Below are positions 46,801 to 59,373 of a stretch of 64,000 nt of DNA, in pieces. This DNA is from Termitomyces sp. T153. Its lineage: Eukaryota; Basidiomycota; Agaricomycetes; Agaricales; Lyophyllaceae. The translations under genes and the position numbers were made by a program. Within the stretch, counting starts at the first letter, position 1; each line of letters begins with the position of its first letter. The notes under the pieces were generated by a model. That model had not been told where the DNA came from. It made no database searches and worked only from the letters and a program-made list of their open reading frames with translations. The stretch lies in contig JACKQL020000054.1 in NCBI GenBank assembly GCA_018296165.2, positions 248,001-312,000 on the forward strand, given 5' to 3'.

Positions 46801-47642
46801 ACCAGACTCAGGCTCAGGCTCAGGCTCAGGTTTCTTCTTCTTTGAATCAGCAGCAGCAGCAGCAGCAGCAGCATACGCAAAACTACCAGCAGGCGCATCT
46901 ACGGTCATCGACGCTCCCGCATCGTGCGGCCCCGGGGGCTGCGCATGCGGCGAGACACTATCAGCACAATAGTATGAGTATTGCTATTACGTCCGGCGGC
47001 GCGGGATCGCTTTCGAATCAGCTTTCGTTTGGGAATGGTGGTGGTGGGAATAGTATCGCTGCCGCTGCCAATAACAACAGCAACAACAACAGCAGCAGTA
47101 ACGGTAACAGTAACAGCAACAACAGTAACAGTAACAGCAACAGCAACAGCAATCAGAACTACAGATCGAACATGAACATGAACTGTTCGAGCCCGCAAGC
47201 GCAGACGTTGTATGATAGTAATGTGGCGCATGATGGTGGTGGAGGTGGGTATGAGGAGGTGAAGAGTCCTGGTGTGGCGGGGACGTTGCAGAGGTATCAT
47301 CATCCGAATCATCAGCGGCATGGGAGGACGCGTTCGCAGTCTCGTGTGCATGGGCATGGGCATGGGCAGCAGCAGCAGCAGAAGCAGCAGCATCAGAGCT
47401 CGTCGAACCAGAACGTGGGCCAGCAGTACCTCGACTCGCCGACTGCGGACTCGCCTGCGCTCGTTTCGCCTGCGCTTACGTATTCGCGTGATACGCCGTC
47501 TACGCTTAGTCCTGCTACGCCGTTTTTTAGTGCGCTTGAGCCTGCGGGGATGGGTGGTGGTGTTGGTTGTGTGCAGGAAGGGGGGAGTTTGAAGATGGGG
47601 CAGGTTGGGGTCGGACGGGAACGGGAACGGGAGCAGGCGTAG
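43850..47642 (+). CDS. Tandem-RRM RNA-binding protein (RBMS/MSSP-like) with Gln/Asn-rich prion-like tail
   Basis: Binds RNA through two RRM domains; likely role in mRNA control. Exons: 43850-44241, 44306-44384, 44432-44697, 44795-44819 (25 bases), 44875-44969, 45042-45171, then 45223 to 47642. RRM1: NVYINGLPPHFPEDQLYALA (RNP2-like) and GYGFVLFESIDAA (RNP1). RRM2: NLYMEGLPLSIDEQTLAALV and RIIAFVRFETRAGAEE, ending ISVRFADTAEQREL; this pairing resembles RBMS proteins. The tail is low complexity: Gly/Met/His-rich, then Q and N runs near 46640-46880 and 47070-47160. Between about 45960 and 46090 the reading must change from the 45223 frame to the one ending at 47642 (GEDGYAFERPVSRG), so there is either an unseen intron or an indel in the G-rich repeat. 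TATA box 59 bases upstream of the ATG. Confidence 0.85.
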
Positions 47643-47672
47643 GGGTGCGTGGGTAGGATGGGGATAGGTGTA

Positions 47673-47710
47673 GAGTGGGTGAGTGGGTGAGTGGGTGAGT
47701 GGGTGAGTGG
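47673..47710 (+). repeat. (GTGAGTGG)n microsatellite
   Basis: About four and a half perfect eight-base units, just after the stop codon of the RRM gene. Confidence 0.9.
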
Positions 47711-48963
47711 TTTTTTGTTTTTTGTGAGGTTGGGGTTGATTTTTGATTGATATGCAGAACGCCAACGTCAATCTATCAGCTTTTCGAGCCCCAATCGAAT
47801 TCAGGACTATCGCAAAACAAAAGAAAACTCGTCGCTAGCTATTTTTTTTTCTATTCCGGGTTCTTTTTTCTTTCTTTCTCGATGCTATATACCGTCACCC
47901 CGAATTCATATAACAACCAGTCTCTTAGCCCCCCCCCCCTCGCACTCGCTCGCACTTTTTTCAGCTTACTACGTACTGCTATCGATTCCAAGATTACATA
48001 CCAATATCAGATACCTTTCCTTGTTCTTTCCGTGCATCATCATTCCGTATCGTATACCTCGCACCCCTCGCTATTACCCAGACTGTTTCCTTCTGCACCC
48101 TCGCTATTACCCAGACTGTTTCTCTCTCTCTTTCTCTCTTTCTCCCCCTCTCTCTTTACTTTTCATCATCGAACAAGTCGTCCATCAGTTATCGAATCAG
48201 CACTCCGTACTCGGACGATTACGATTATAGCTATTACATCCCCAGTTCTTTCTCTTTGTCACTACGCGCAGCCCTCTGCCCCTGTCGATTTCCAATTTCC
48301 ATCCCTGACTCTGAATCCATCGCGTCCCCCCCCACCCCCTTGCACATGAACACGACGAACGTACGTACAGACTTTGACTTTGACTTTTTTTGCTATGGTG
48401 GTTGTTGGTATAGGTTTGAAGCGAGGAGTAGAAGATGAGTATGAGTATTAGCTATAGATGGTGTTAGTTTAGAAATATATGACGTGTGTTTGTGAGAGCT
48501 GTGTGCTTGTGGGCGCGTTCCCCTGTTCGTTCTTCGTTCTTCGTTTTCCTGATTTTGATATGGGTGGATTTTGATTGGTAGGCGTTATTAGCCTCGTCAC
48601 CCGCCACGCCAATTTGATTCTCTTTATTGTTCGCTACCTTTTTGGGACTTGTCCTGTGTTGCGGCACTAATCCCTTCTCCGTGTTTACTAGACTTTGTCT
48701 AGAAGAGTATTCTCGTATTATATAAATACTTACTTACTATATACAAGACTCCTTTTTCCTCAGTTGTGTCAATATTACGTTGCGACTCTGAGGGTATGTC
48801 ATTGCCACCTACCGTTACCATACAGATTACTTACTTGCTCTGCAGGTAATAAATATAGTTGTACGTTGCGACTTTGATGTCTTGCCACCGCGTTTGCTGT
48901 ACAAATTTCAGTCTTCGAAGCTGGAAAATTTCAAAAAAAAGAGCCTAAAGATACAAGTATTGC
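47711..48963. other. Intergenic, pyrimidine-rich leader-like DNA; no gene proven
   Basis: From about 47820 to 48350 the plus strand is C/T-rich (TCTCTCTCTTTCTCTCTTTC near 48120), as in fungal leaders, and leads to ATGAACACGACGAAC directly followed by a donor-like GTACGTACAG (48348-48372). No open exon follows within the window, so I cannot call a gene; it may be the 3' end of the RRM transcript. Two units of a 33-base tandem repeat lie inside. Confidence 0.4.
48062..48128 (+). repeat. Two-unit tandem repeat of 33-34 bases
   Basis: Units 48062-48095 and 48096-48128 both read CACC(C)CTCGCTATTACCC then AGACTGTTTC. Confidence 0.9.
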
Positions 48964-51615
48964 CTATATTCCTGGAATGATGCGTGATAAGAGATTTTCT
49001 AGATCGTCCCAGAACATGATCCAGTCCTTTGGAAGATTTACGTCTTGGGCATTTCGAAAACTCATTGAAGACCTTCTTTCCCATTCCCCAGATGGCCGAG
49101 GATCATCTGGCTTTTCTCCGTCGAGCCTGGATATGACCGTGGCCATATCTGGACGCTCCGAGGGCCGTAGGCTCCAGCAATCCGTCATCAAGCTCCAGAT
49201 ACGATCGTTCAGCCCATGCTTCAACCAAGCAGGGTCATCCGGCTGAGGGCATGTTGGTGTTACGCCTTGCATGACCTTTTTCCTGACGGTTGCCAGATTC
49301 GGTGTCTCGAAGAACGGAAGGTTTCCGGTGAATGTCTAGAACGAATCGAGTGTCAGATCAAATTTGGCAGTTGTGTTCAAATTTACTTCATAGCAGATGC
49401 TGGCCCAGGCGTAGACATCACTTGCTTTGCTGTTGTATACTTTGTCGTCTACGTCTTCAACGGGATCTAGTAATTCTGGCGCTTGCCATAGACGCGTGCC
49501 TCCTCTGGAGGCGATCGTAGACTGTGAAGCCCACCTAATGATTTGGGAATCAGTTACGCTCGAGAGGCCGAAATCGCCGACACAAGCTCGGCCAGAACTA
49601 TCGACGAGGACGTTTAGCTTATGCCGACAAATGTCAATTTGATCGCTTCGAGATGAAACAAGAATTAGCCTTACTCCTTTCAAATCTCCATGAACGATGT
49701 CATTGCGATGTAAGTAATCGACTCCAGCTGCTACGTCGTGGCACTGAGAATTCACGTGGCATCAAATCTAACCATTGTCTCTTAATCTAGGAATACTTAC
49801 GAGGAGGATACGATCTGCATCAGGATTGTGAGTCAAGTATTCAACAAGGTTGCCGTTTTGAGCCCAACGCGAAACAAAGGATATGCGCGAACGAAATTTT
49901 GATATGCCATAGAAAGGAAGGATATTGGGATGGGAGAGTTGGCCCCAGACAATAGCCTCCCTTGCATATACCTTTGTAACAGTCTCAGAGCAGGTTTCAT
50001 TAACTGATGACAAGAGACAAACCTTGGACATATGCTCCGAAAGTGGGCGTTGATAAACTCTGATTACCTTACAGCATGTTTCTTCGCCTTGAAAGAGGAC
50101 TTTGTACACGTCAGCGTAACTACCCGAGGAGACTGCTTCATCCTCGAGGGCAGGTACAGGACCATTTAAGGAGAAACGAGTTGGGTATAGTTCGGTTTTT
50201 TGGGAGAGCCGTCGCATAGCAGCGATCATTTGCGCACGACTCTGGAAATTGTCGGTATCCAGAAGCTACCAGAAGAATTTAGTTCGTTCATGCCCGATAT
50301 TAGCAGCGCTGGGCGATAAAACTTACCAATTGAAAGGCATCGAGAATCTTCTGGGCTTCGTCTCCACTGCAGGATAGCAACTGCCGATACTGTTCGACAT
50401 TCCTGAAAATTTCGTTGAGTGATGCCCCGACTTTGATTTGTTTCTCCATTAGGAGAAGCTTTCGTTGTCCTTCCTCTTCCTTTTTTCTTATTTCCTCCTC
50501 CCTTCGCGTAAGCTCCTCCTCTCTTTGTTCCATTTCCACCTTTCCTTGCTTGATGTCCTCCTGCTGCCTCCTCAGCTGTCCCTCCCACCGACTCATCTCT
50601 TCTTCCCTTTGCTTGACATCCTCCTTTCCTCTCTTGAGTTCCTCTTCCTTCTTTCCCATTTCTATCACCCACCCCGTCATCTCCTCCTCCTTTTTCTCAA
50701 CTTCTCTCTCCCTCCTTTTCATCTCTTCCTCAACCCGCTTCACCATTTTTTCCCATCGTCTCATCTCCGTTCGCCTCATTTCCGCATCTCTCAGCTTGGA
50801 TTCTTCTGAATATGCATCAGAATCCTCGTTTTGATTAGCCTCCCTCTCTGGACTCAAGGGACTCCTTGGGTTAGAGATGGATGTCGACGACTTCGCACCC
50901 ATACCCGCGAACCAAGCTGGGATATACCATTGTGTCCGCCGTTGCTCAGACTCGCGACGAGGCGAGGGAGCGTACCACGATTTCCCACTATCTGAACTAG
51001 GTATGCTGACAACTTCTCTTCTTCCAGAAGGACGCGAGTGTGATTCTGTAGGGGAGACACGCGCTGGCTCTGTGATTTGAGTCAGCAACGTCTATTTGAG
51101 CTAAGTGACGTGTTTGGAAAGATCAACTTACCCTCCGAATAGTTCTGAGCGTATGATGGCTCACGAGTCAGAGTAGGTGAACTTTCCGAAGACTTGACCA
51201 CCAGAGAATTCCTTGATTGTTGACCATAGAGGGTTTTGTTTCTGGAGTCATGAGAGGTGTGATACGGCAGATAGATGTCTTCACGAGGCAGTGGGGCTTG
51301 CATACTTTGCGAAGGACTCTTGAGTATAATCTCTTCTGAGTTGAAGTATTGTGCATGAGCTTCATCAATATCGTAGCGGCCTCGGCGTTCTTTTCCCGCA
51401 CGTTCTCCTCCCGAAAGCTGCTTCTCCTTTTTTCCTGCTGCCTTTTCTTTGTGCATCGATTGTTTATCCTGATCCGTCTTATCCAGTTGCTTCTCTTGGG
51501 GCCTCTGATGTTCCGAAATTGCGGGCGGATCTGGTAGTGGCTTAGGAGACTGTGTAGCAGGCGAGTCGAGAGACGGAAGGACAGGTAACGGCGCATGAGA
51601 GGCAAGCGTCATCAT
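48964..51615 (-). CDS. TKL-type protein kinase with N-terminal coiled coil, 770 residues
   Basis: Exons 51615-51132, 51069-50327, 50275-50033, 49971-49801, 49743-49675, 49617-49387 and 49335-48964 join in one frame. Residues 1-260 are Pro/Ser-rich and basic. About 270-380 form a long Glu/Lys/Arg coiled coil (repeats such as KKEEEMTGWVIEMGKKEEEL). The kinase domain follows: a degenerate Gly loop SSGSYADVYKV, the Lys in TCCKVIRVY, the helix-C Glu in YAREAIVWGQLSHPNILPFY, HGDLKG (HGD for HRD, Asp kept), DFGLSS, and GTRLWQAPELLDP. Subdomain XI is CWSLRPSERPDM. Kinases with HGDLK are common in agaricomycetes. Likely active; substrates unknown. A paralogue ends at the right edge of the window. Confidence 0.92.
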
Positions 51616-52089
51616 AGGCTAGAACTGGGAGGTGATGAAGTGTATGAGGCGACACAAATTGTAGTTTTCAGATTTGAGAAAGGGTCAGCGGGCAACACAT
51701 TCGAAGTTGACAAGAAAATGTTGTCTGTACGAGAGATTCAATACAGTTGAATTTCCCAAGGATGTCAGCGTAGGCGCCCGTTTGTCATATACGTAGCGAT
51801 GTCGTGGACTCATAACATATGCTAACGTGCTTCAAGTTGGAGTGGCAATCGAGACTTGGAAATGGTACAGTGTAGAACACTAAAAGGCGCCCAAGAGTCA
51901 AGTGAACTGCTCCCCCGACTTTTTTTCTAAAGGGATACTAGGGACAAGGATATTCGGAGTCTGAAATAGTCATGTGATTATCTCACCCTTAGAATATTTT
52001 TCCAAAAGAAAGTGGAAGCTATTGACCCCCAGCAATGCGAAGCAAACACGTGACTCTCAGAAATTGTACAAAAACAAGTGCGGCTACAT
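51616..52089. other. Kinase upstream region, no gene seen
   Basis: Holds the likely promoter of the kinase. CpG content falls sharply after about 52090. Confidence 0.5.
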
Positions 52090-52921
52090 ATTTCACTGTG
52101 TATAGATGTATAGTAATTGTGTTGCTTTGGATACATGCGCCAAAAAGCTTGTCAAAGTATCCTCAGCCAATTCCTCAAAAAAGCAGCCACATACCTTAGA
52201 ATCAGAGGTCATTGACCTTACAACCTCCTCCCCACCTCCAGAAATCACCGAAGATATATTAACTAACAGTCCACTTTGCAGCTCATCATTCAGGATGGGA
52301 GCAGTGATGAATAAGAGGTAAATACTCAGAACCAACAATTGAGTTCCTATTAACCTTGTTACAGTTAGATGATCATATGGAACAGTTCCAAAAGAAAGCC
52401 AGAAAGCCAATGCATTTGAAGAGGCAGCACAGATCCTTTGTAGTCCGACCCAGACTGAGATGAAGTCCTTGAGTGATTGCAAATTCAGTTGTAACATCAT
52501 GGATTTCATTGATGATAAATATTTGAATTTACAAGAAAACAGGTAGGATACATGAAATTACATGAGAAGAAGGATGATTGGAGTCTTAAAATGATGAGTA
52601 CACAATACAATGGGATATACATGGCACTGGTGAGAAATCAGTAGCCCTTAGCTTTGTTTTTGTATGTTAAGTCCTGTACCTGGCAATTTCTGATGGTCAC
52701 ATGCTTGCTTTGCACTGTTGTGTCAATAGCTCCCACTCAGATTCCAGCACTAGCTGTGTCCCATAAGTAGCTAGAAAAGTGTTGAGTCCATGGACAATGT
52801 GTCTATTATTGGACACACTGTGACTCAGTTGGTATGATAACAACTCTATCAGAGATAAGTGTACCTATTGGACAAAAGGTAGTTTGTCAGTACTACTGTG
52901 TAGGTAGGTATAAATATACTA
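52090..52921. other. CpG-poor transposon-derived DNA left of the first solo LTR
   Basis: A short plus-strand frame (52106-52321) reads VIDLTTSSPPPEITED but has no recognised domain. No gene called. Confidence 0.4.
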
Positions 52922-53931
52922 TGTAGTACTGGGTTAGAGTAATACTGATAGTTCTGGGGCTTTCTTGAAGACTTAGGCAGTCTACTCCAATTCAACACTG
53001 ATGTCTTGATGAATGCTTGAAGTTGAAGGGGTTTACTTCCAAAATATTTCTATTCTGAATGCAGAGGGGTCTCAACAAACTCCAGCCTAAGTGATTCACT
53101 CCCTGGGAACCACCGAGCCTTTGCCTATTAATTGCCTGTCCATTTGCTACTCTACTTGGGCTATTTATACCTCTTTCTACAGTGCACAGACCACCCCCTA
53201 CATGTGACTTTTGGTTCCATACTTTCCAGCCCCTTATTCATAACTGTTATTCTAATTCCCCCTTTTGGCATGCCTGTTTCAGTGCCACAGGCCAGTTCCT
53301 GGTTCCATCATTCCTCCTTTGCATTCTTAGCTTCCATTTGCCCCATTTATCTCTCCCTCCTTTGTATTTCTTCCATTCATATTCTTTTCCATTCAGTTTC
53401 TTCCCTTCTTCCTTTATTTATTTCATATTCTTCCCCATTCAGGTCCTTTCCCATTCAGGTTCTTCCATTCATCTGTCCCCTCCCATTCATTCCAATCATC
53501 TTCCTTTATTCCTTTCATATTCTTTCCCTTTTAGGTTCTTTCCCATTCAGGTTCTTCCATTCATCTTCCTTTCCCTTCCCTTCATTCCATTCATTTCATA
53601 TTCTTCCATTCATCTTCCTTTCCCTTCTTTCAGTCAACATTCCAATCTGGTTATTCTTAGATCAGATCTAGATCTTGCCAGAATTGATGCCACTTAGGTG
53701 CTTTTGCCAGTCCCATGCTTCCCCTCCCATTACAGTGATTGGACTATTATTGAGTATATAGTCTAGTATAGTCCTTGTCCTATCCTGTTCTGTCTTTCTT
53801 CTGGTGTATTTAAAGGGATAATGTTGCTGGGACTTGTTTTACCAGGAGGCTTACAGTTTTCAGCCTTAATAAATGTTTGTTTTGACTTCTGGTGTTTATT
53901 ATGTTCCCAATGGTGTGACAACATTGTATCA
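52922..53931 (+). mobile_element. Solo LTR, copy 1 (1010 bases)
   Basis: Starts TGTAGTACTGGG and ends ACATTGTATCA, the TG...CA ends of LTRs. It is flanked by a 4-base duplication ACTA (52918-52921 and 53932-53935). It contains a TATA-like GGGCTATTTATACC (53158-53171) and a pyrimidine-rich CATTCATCTTCC tract. The near-identical partner is 60369-61331. Because each copy has its own target duplication, they are separate solo LTRs rather than the two ends of one element. Confidence 0.85.
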
Positions 53932-54074
53932 ACTATCCACCTCATTTGGTATAATAATGATTGAGCTGGTCCAATATCCATTCTGATCCTTATGTTTTCA
54001 ACAGTACAGTTTCTCTTTCCCTCTGCAGTGGTGACATTAGGTCACATGTCACTAATGCCCTCCACAATACCTCC

Positions 54075-56680
54075 TCAACACTTCTCTGGGCTTATGGTAT
54101 ATGTATATGTTAGTTGTTCTTTCTTGACCAAACACATGTGTAGTGCTATAACCATGCCAAGAACTTGGTGAAGATATCTGCAAGGTTCTCTGTGGCTGAG
54201 CACATATCTAATGGTAATTCTTCCTTCTTCAATAGTATGGCATATAAAATGGTGTCTGATATCATTACTCAATTGTGATTTCTCTTTTTTTTTGGCAATA
54301 GCAATTGATTGGTTGTTGTTGCCCTTGAGTTTGGCCAGGTATAGGATGCCATTCCTATTTTGGCTAGTACAGATTACATCCATTGGATTGGCTCCCCTGC
54401 TTTTGCTAGAGCAATGCACTCAACTTCAATAGTTGAGGTCAACATTGTATCCTAGAACTTTGAGCTACAACTTATTGGTCCTCCTGCCTGCAGGTAGACT
54501 CCTCATGTCAATGTCTGCCACATAATCTGAATCATAGTACTCTCAAGAGATATATCTTGGTAACCTTCCCTGCCATATTGCAATTTGTAATAAGGCATGG
54601 CCTTGATATATTGCATGAAATGCTGAAGTGCAAGCCAATGCAGTTTGCTGGAGTTAGACATGAAGTGGCTCAGGGATGTGATGGTGAAAAGTATATCTGG
54701 CCTTATCCCTACTTGAGCATACATTAGTAATCTGAGGGCCTCCTTGAATGGCTTATCATTCATGTAGTGGCATTCCTCTTCTGTGTTGGGCCTGTTACTT
54801 ACAGGGTATAATACCTAGAGGAAGTGGTGTGTACTTTGGTGTGCAGTCTGCCATCCCATACTTCTCTAGAGTTCTTCTTAGATATTCTTCCTGGTCCAGA
54901 ATTAGAAGTTGCTTGGCATGGTCCTGAATGATTCAAATGCCCAAGATAAACTTGATGTTGCCTAATCTCCCTCAACTCTTTGCATGCTTTCACTACCTCC
55001 TCTTTTGATGATGACATGCCTGAGGTGTTCTTGGTATGCGTGCTTGTGATGGTCTTTTGCTGTTTTGCTCTCTTGACCTGACTGATTGGTCTGCTTCAGA
55101 TTGCCTGTATTCGAGTTTCTTCATGTTGATGTCTAGCATAGCCCACCAGTTGTTTGCAGCATGCATTATGCTGTACAGCATTTTGTTAAGGAGGGAAATT
55201 AAGCTCTTTTCATTGTCCTCACCACCACCCTCTGCTCTGATTTACATCACTAGTTTCATTTCCATCACCATTTTTGCAACTATCACTCCTCCAAAGCTGT
55301 TTTTCCACAAAAATGTCCACTTTGAAAATCTGGCTGGGTTTCACCTGATACCTCTCTGGCTGTTTCATCAAGACAGGGACCTAGATAGGTGCATTGAGAT
55401 AGGCACTTGTGTAATTGATTTGCCAAATCTCATAATCAAACACCATTCCAATGGTGAGGATCATGCATAGAGATTCATACTTCATGGCAAATGTGTAAGT
55501 TGCAAAATAATCCATGTGGGGATTTGGAAAAAAACCTTTCACCACCAGCCTTGCCTTGTGCTCCACAATCTTCCCACATTTTGATCATACTTCAAGGCAA
55601 ACACCCATCAATTTTTCATTGTCCTTGCTCCCACTGGCCTTTCCACCAGCCTCCACACTTTACCTCAGCCATGCACCTCATCTTCTCATCCATTGGCCCC
55701 TTTTACAAGTCTGGCTGCCACATTGCCCTAGAGTATGACTTCAGGACTCAGAATTTGCCTTGATCCACTGCATGCATGGACAGAGCACCTGGCACACTGG
55801 TGTAAGTTTCTTCCTCACTCTTAGGATCTGACAGATTATCATCATATGGTGGTCAGGGTTTACCTTGTGTAGTGGAGGTGCCCTGGGCTGCTGCTCTCAC
55901 TGCTAGGTGTTTAGAACACCAAGGCTTAACTGTGATCAACTTCCCAGCCAAGATAGGCATTGTATGGGCATAATCTGGGGGGGACTGGTCAACCCTGACA
56001 TGTAAGTGAGACACTGTTTGCATTCAGCACTGCCTGCTTCAGTTGATCTATGTGCTGGGCCAGTGAGATATTAGTGGGAACATCCAAGACTTCAAATAAA
56101 TCAACTGCCAGCTTGCTGCAGGAGCTAGACCTTCCTCAACAACCACATCAGAACATCAGAACATCCATCCTGTGACCTGCTTGAGAAGCTTGTAGTCATC
56201 TTTTCCATAACAACCAACTAACATTCATTTTATAGACTGAGCATCCAGCTTGCTGGTGCCATTGTCCTTAGGGATCTTAGCATACATGGTGTGTCCAAAA
56301 GGCATCAGGTAGGACACATCTGGCTTTGTACTTATCCAAATTTGTATGGGATTTTTCCAGGATGCCACAAACTAGGGTCAAAATCAAGGACATAGACAGC
56401 TGTTGAGGTTGCCTCACCCCAGTAATGGCAGGAAGGTGGGAAGTATTCAACATGCTTTGGACCAGGTCAAGAATGATATAGTTTTGGCACTTAACAATGC
56501 CAGTTGTAAATGAGGAATGAGGTGAGACAACCTCATATTTAATCTCTCTTTTCTGACAATACTCCCATAGGGCATTTTTGAACTCTCCACCACCATTGGT
56601 CCTAACAATTTTGATGTGCACCCTATACTTTGTCTCATCCTTGTAAGGGAACTGGCCTTGAGACCATCCCCCTCTTGCAT
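54075..56680 (-). pseudogene. Copia (Ty1-type) retrotransposon pol: integrase, reverse transcriptase, RNase H
   Basis: In minus-strand order: integrase (56621-56277) with IVRTNGGGEFKNALWEYCQK and EVVSPHSSFTTG; reverse transcriptase start (55566-55381) with HKARLVVKGFF and YEIWQINYTSAYLNAPI; RT/RNase H linker (54763-54503) with LLMYAQVGIRPDILFTITSL and WLALQHFMQYIKAMPYYKLQ; and RNase H end (54419-54075) with QSIAIAKKK and RHHFICHTIEEG. Stops and frame changes break every domain and the YVDD box is lost near 55015. No LTR pair of its own is visible. Confidence 0.85.
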
Positions 56681-57380
56681 AACCTAGTCCATGGGGATTG
56701 GCACCTCTATCTAGCCAACATCTGGACTGCCTGGCTTTGTTTTACTCCCTCACCATCTTGGCCCTGATTAGTCAATGGTTCATAGTCATTGGCCTCTGCT
56801 TTATCATATAGGCTGTCATCAGCAGCCTCCAGCTTAGTCAAAAGTACTTAGTCATTTGGTAGCCTTGTAGTATTCAGATAGACCTGGGGATAGAATATCC
56901 CCAGTCTAAACAATAGCATTGCTTCTGAGTTTACTCACTAGCATGACTGTAAGATCCTCCAGAATTGGCTTGCTCCTGCTCACTCTCCATCTCTGCCTAC
57001 CACTTTGGTCACCCACCTCTTACTTGCTGGACCTTGTGCCAGCTTGCTTGCTGGTCATCTCTGATGGCTGTGTTAGAATGAGGGGCCTTGCTCTTACAGG
57101 TTTACCTGTGGACTGATTGTCCCCTTACACACCTATGTGTTATAGGTCTTCCTTGGACTTGTGAGCAAGGTACCAGACCTCACAACCAGTGCCACCTTGG
57201 TGGCAACCATCAACCACACCTTTCTGCCAGTAGTCTGTACTTGTGTGGGCTCCCACAAGTCAAGTGCTGCCCACTCAAAAGGCTTGGACTTGGGCTCAAC
57301 CATGTATCCTCAAGTCAAAACAGGCTACATGCACCTTTGTTGCTGCATGCAATGCTCTTTAGAGGTTGGTCAGATCATGT
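56681..57380 (-). mobile_element. Copia interior: spacer and integrase remnant
   Basis: The part 56690-57070 is repeated in opposite direction at 61720-62235 (for example AGATAGAGGTGCCAAT and the hairpin GGGGATATTCTATCCCC). Further upstream on the minus strand, 57080-57380 gives decayed integrase-like text with AFEWAALDLWEPTQVQTTG and KVWLMVATKVA in shifting frames. Confidence 0.5.
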
Positions 57381-57502
57381 AAATGTTTGTATCAAGCAAG
57401 AAATATGGGCACATCCAAGAAAAATGGTGAGAAAAGGACAAAGCAACCTGCCTAAATGTTTTCTTACAAGGAACCAGGGCTGACACAAGGAAAGAGGGTA
57501 GT

Positions 57503-59373
57503 ATGCCTGCCTCTTTAAAGTGCATGTTCTATGCAACAAGAAAACACAGAGTCAAATTTGCACCCCTACACCTGGATAGCATGCTAAAAGAGGAGCTACA
57601 AGTGTGGCATCACACTGGGCTAGTAGGAGCAAAGTACATAGACTACAACTCAAGATGGGTGAGATGCCAGAGAGTAAACCACCAGATCTGTACTGTGGGA
57701 GACCTACTTGCACTGGTAAAGACAACTTCACTCATGTACAACTCTGAGCACAAACAGAGGAAGGACTGTTAATGTGTCAGCTGCAAGGACCTAAGAGATA
57801 GAGGGTGTGCAAACCCTAACAAATGCAGCCTTGCTGTGGAGAAACTGTTAGAGAAACCAAATGAGAAATGGGACCCACAGAAAGATGGACAGAACCCAAA
57901 CCTAACTCAAGTTGAGACAAATACAGGCACTCCAAATGGAAACAAAAACTGAGTCCCCTTCAACAAATCTATAACCACCAGAGGTAACCTAGGAGAAGGC
58001 TTCAGGGTCTTTGTAGACAAAGATGAAAGCAAAATCTCTTACAGTAAATGCCCCACAAGGGAAGTGGGCCCTCCTAAAAAGATAATAGTCTTCACAGATG
58101 GATCCTGTGAGAACAACAAATATGAAAATGCCATAGCAGAAGCAGGAGTATGGTTTGGCACAGAGGATGACCATAATATTGCAATACACCTCCCAGAAAA
58201 CATAAAACACTCAAACAATGCAAGAGAGATAATGGCAATCCTCCTAGCAGCTATAAACACACCAGACAATAACAACCTTGAAATTATGAGTGACTCAAAA
58301 ACAACAATGGATGGGCTCACCAAATACCTCACAACATGGAAAGACCAAGGCTGGATAGGCATTGCAAACAAGGAGCTCCTCAAGGCTACAGTATTCAGGC
58401 TAAGATTTAGGAATGGACAGGCTGCCCTAACAAAAGTACAAGGACATGCAGACATAACTAGAAACAAAGGTGCAGATAGCCTGCCAAAAGAAGGTGCAGA
58501 GGGAAACAACATATTTAATGGCAACACTTCCCCAGTGCCAGGTTTCTATCACCTGGGCACCAAACTGAATATGGCCTCTCATGCACTGCTCTACAAAGAG
58601 ATTATAGAGAGGAAGAAGCAACTTGAGAGGAAGGGAACAAAAGTGAACCTGGAAAAGGTTAAACTGATGGTGAGAGAGATAACAGTGAAAACCCCCCCTG
58701 ATGAACTTATATGGACCACAATCCAGAACCATGTGTTGACAAAGGAAGCCTGCATCTTTTTGTGGAAGACTATTTATAATGCATACAAAGTAGAGAAATA
58801 CTGGAAGAATATACTGGACTACAAGTATAGAAGCATGTGCCAAGTATGTGAGAAGGAAGATAGCATGATGCACATTCTGACACAGTGCACTGCAACAGGC
58901 CAAAAAAAGTATAGAAGATGGTAGGAAGGTTGTGCACCTTGAGGGGCATAGAATGGACCAGGCCGATCATTGGAATGATAATGGGATGCCACCTCATCCC
59001 ACTGAAATTCATTAAAGGCAAAATGACAAAAGCTGGCAAAAGGATGTATCAGATCATGATGTCTGAATCAGCATGCCTAATATGGAAAGTTAGGTGCAAA
59101 TGGAAAATCTGACAAGATAGCGCTCCTGAGGCCATCTCCAAAGAAAATGAAATATAGACAAGGTGGGTAAACACAATGCTCAGAAGGTCAAAGATGGACT
59201 GCCTTGCATCAAATACAGCCAAATATGGTGCCAGCACCATGAAAGAAGACTTAGTAGCAGATACCTGGATAAATATTATACAAGGGGGGATACACTCACA
59301 CAGAGCATGGAAGTTAGCAAGCAGGGTTTTAGTAGATATAGTGGTGGAATGCCCTCCAGGCCAAAATAGATAA
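57503..59373 (+). pseudogene. Retroelement RNase H protein with intact catalytic residues, frameshifted tail
   Basis: Fragment 57503-57772 (YDYNSR-type text: YIDYNSRWVRCQRVNHQICT, then a TAA) leads in frame-shifted steps to the long open frame 58064-58924. There RNase H type I residues are all present: IIVFTDGSCENNKYENA (Asp), NNAREIMAILLAA (Glu), LEIMSDSKTTMDGL (Asp), and VQGHADITRNKGADSL (His, Asp). A C-terminal part with CQVCEKEDSMMHILTQC follows. The tail continues in another frame (58918-59112 and 59176-59373: SESACLIWKVRCKWK, DTWINIIQGGIHSHRAWKLA). Related RNase H proteins are frequent near retroelements in agaricomycetes. The element class is not certain. Confidence 0.65.

Noticed and set aside
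50415..50834. Plus-strand Ser/Phe-rich ORFs across the kinase coiled coil
   Set aside because: They are antisense readings of the Glu/Lys-rich coiled coil.
53132..53671. 179-codon ORF in the solo LTR, and its 195-codon partner at 60579
   Set aside because: Hydrophobic reading of the pyrimidine-rich LTR tract; its length changes between copies by repeat slippage.
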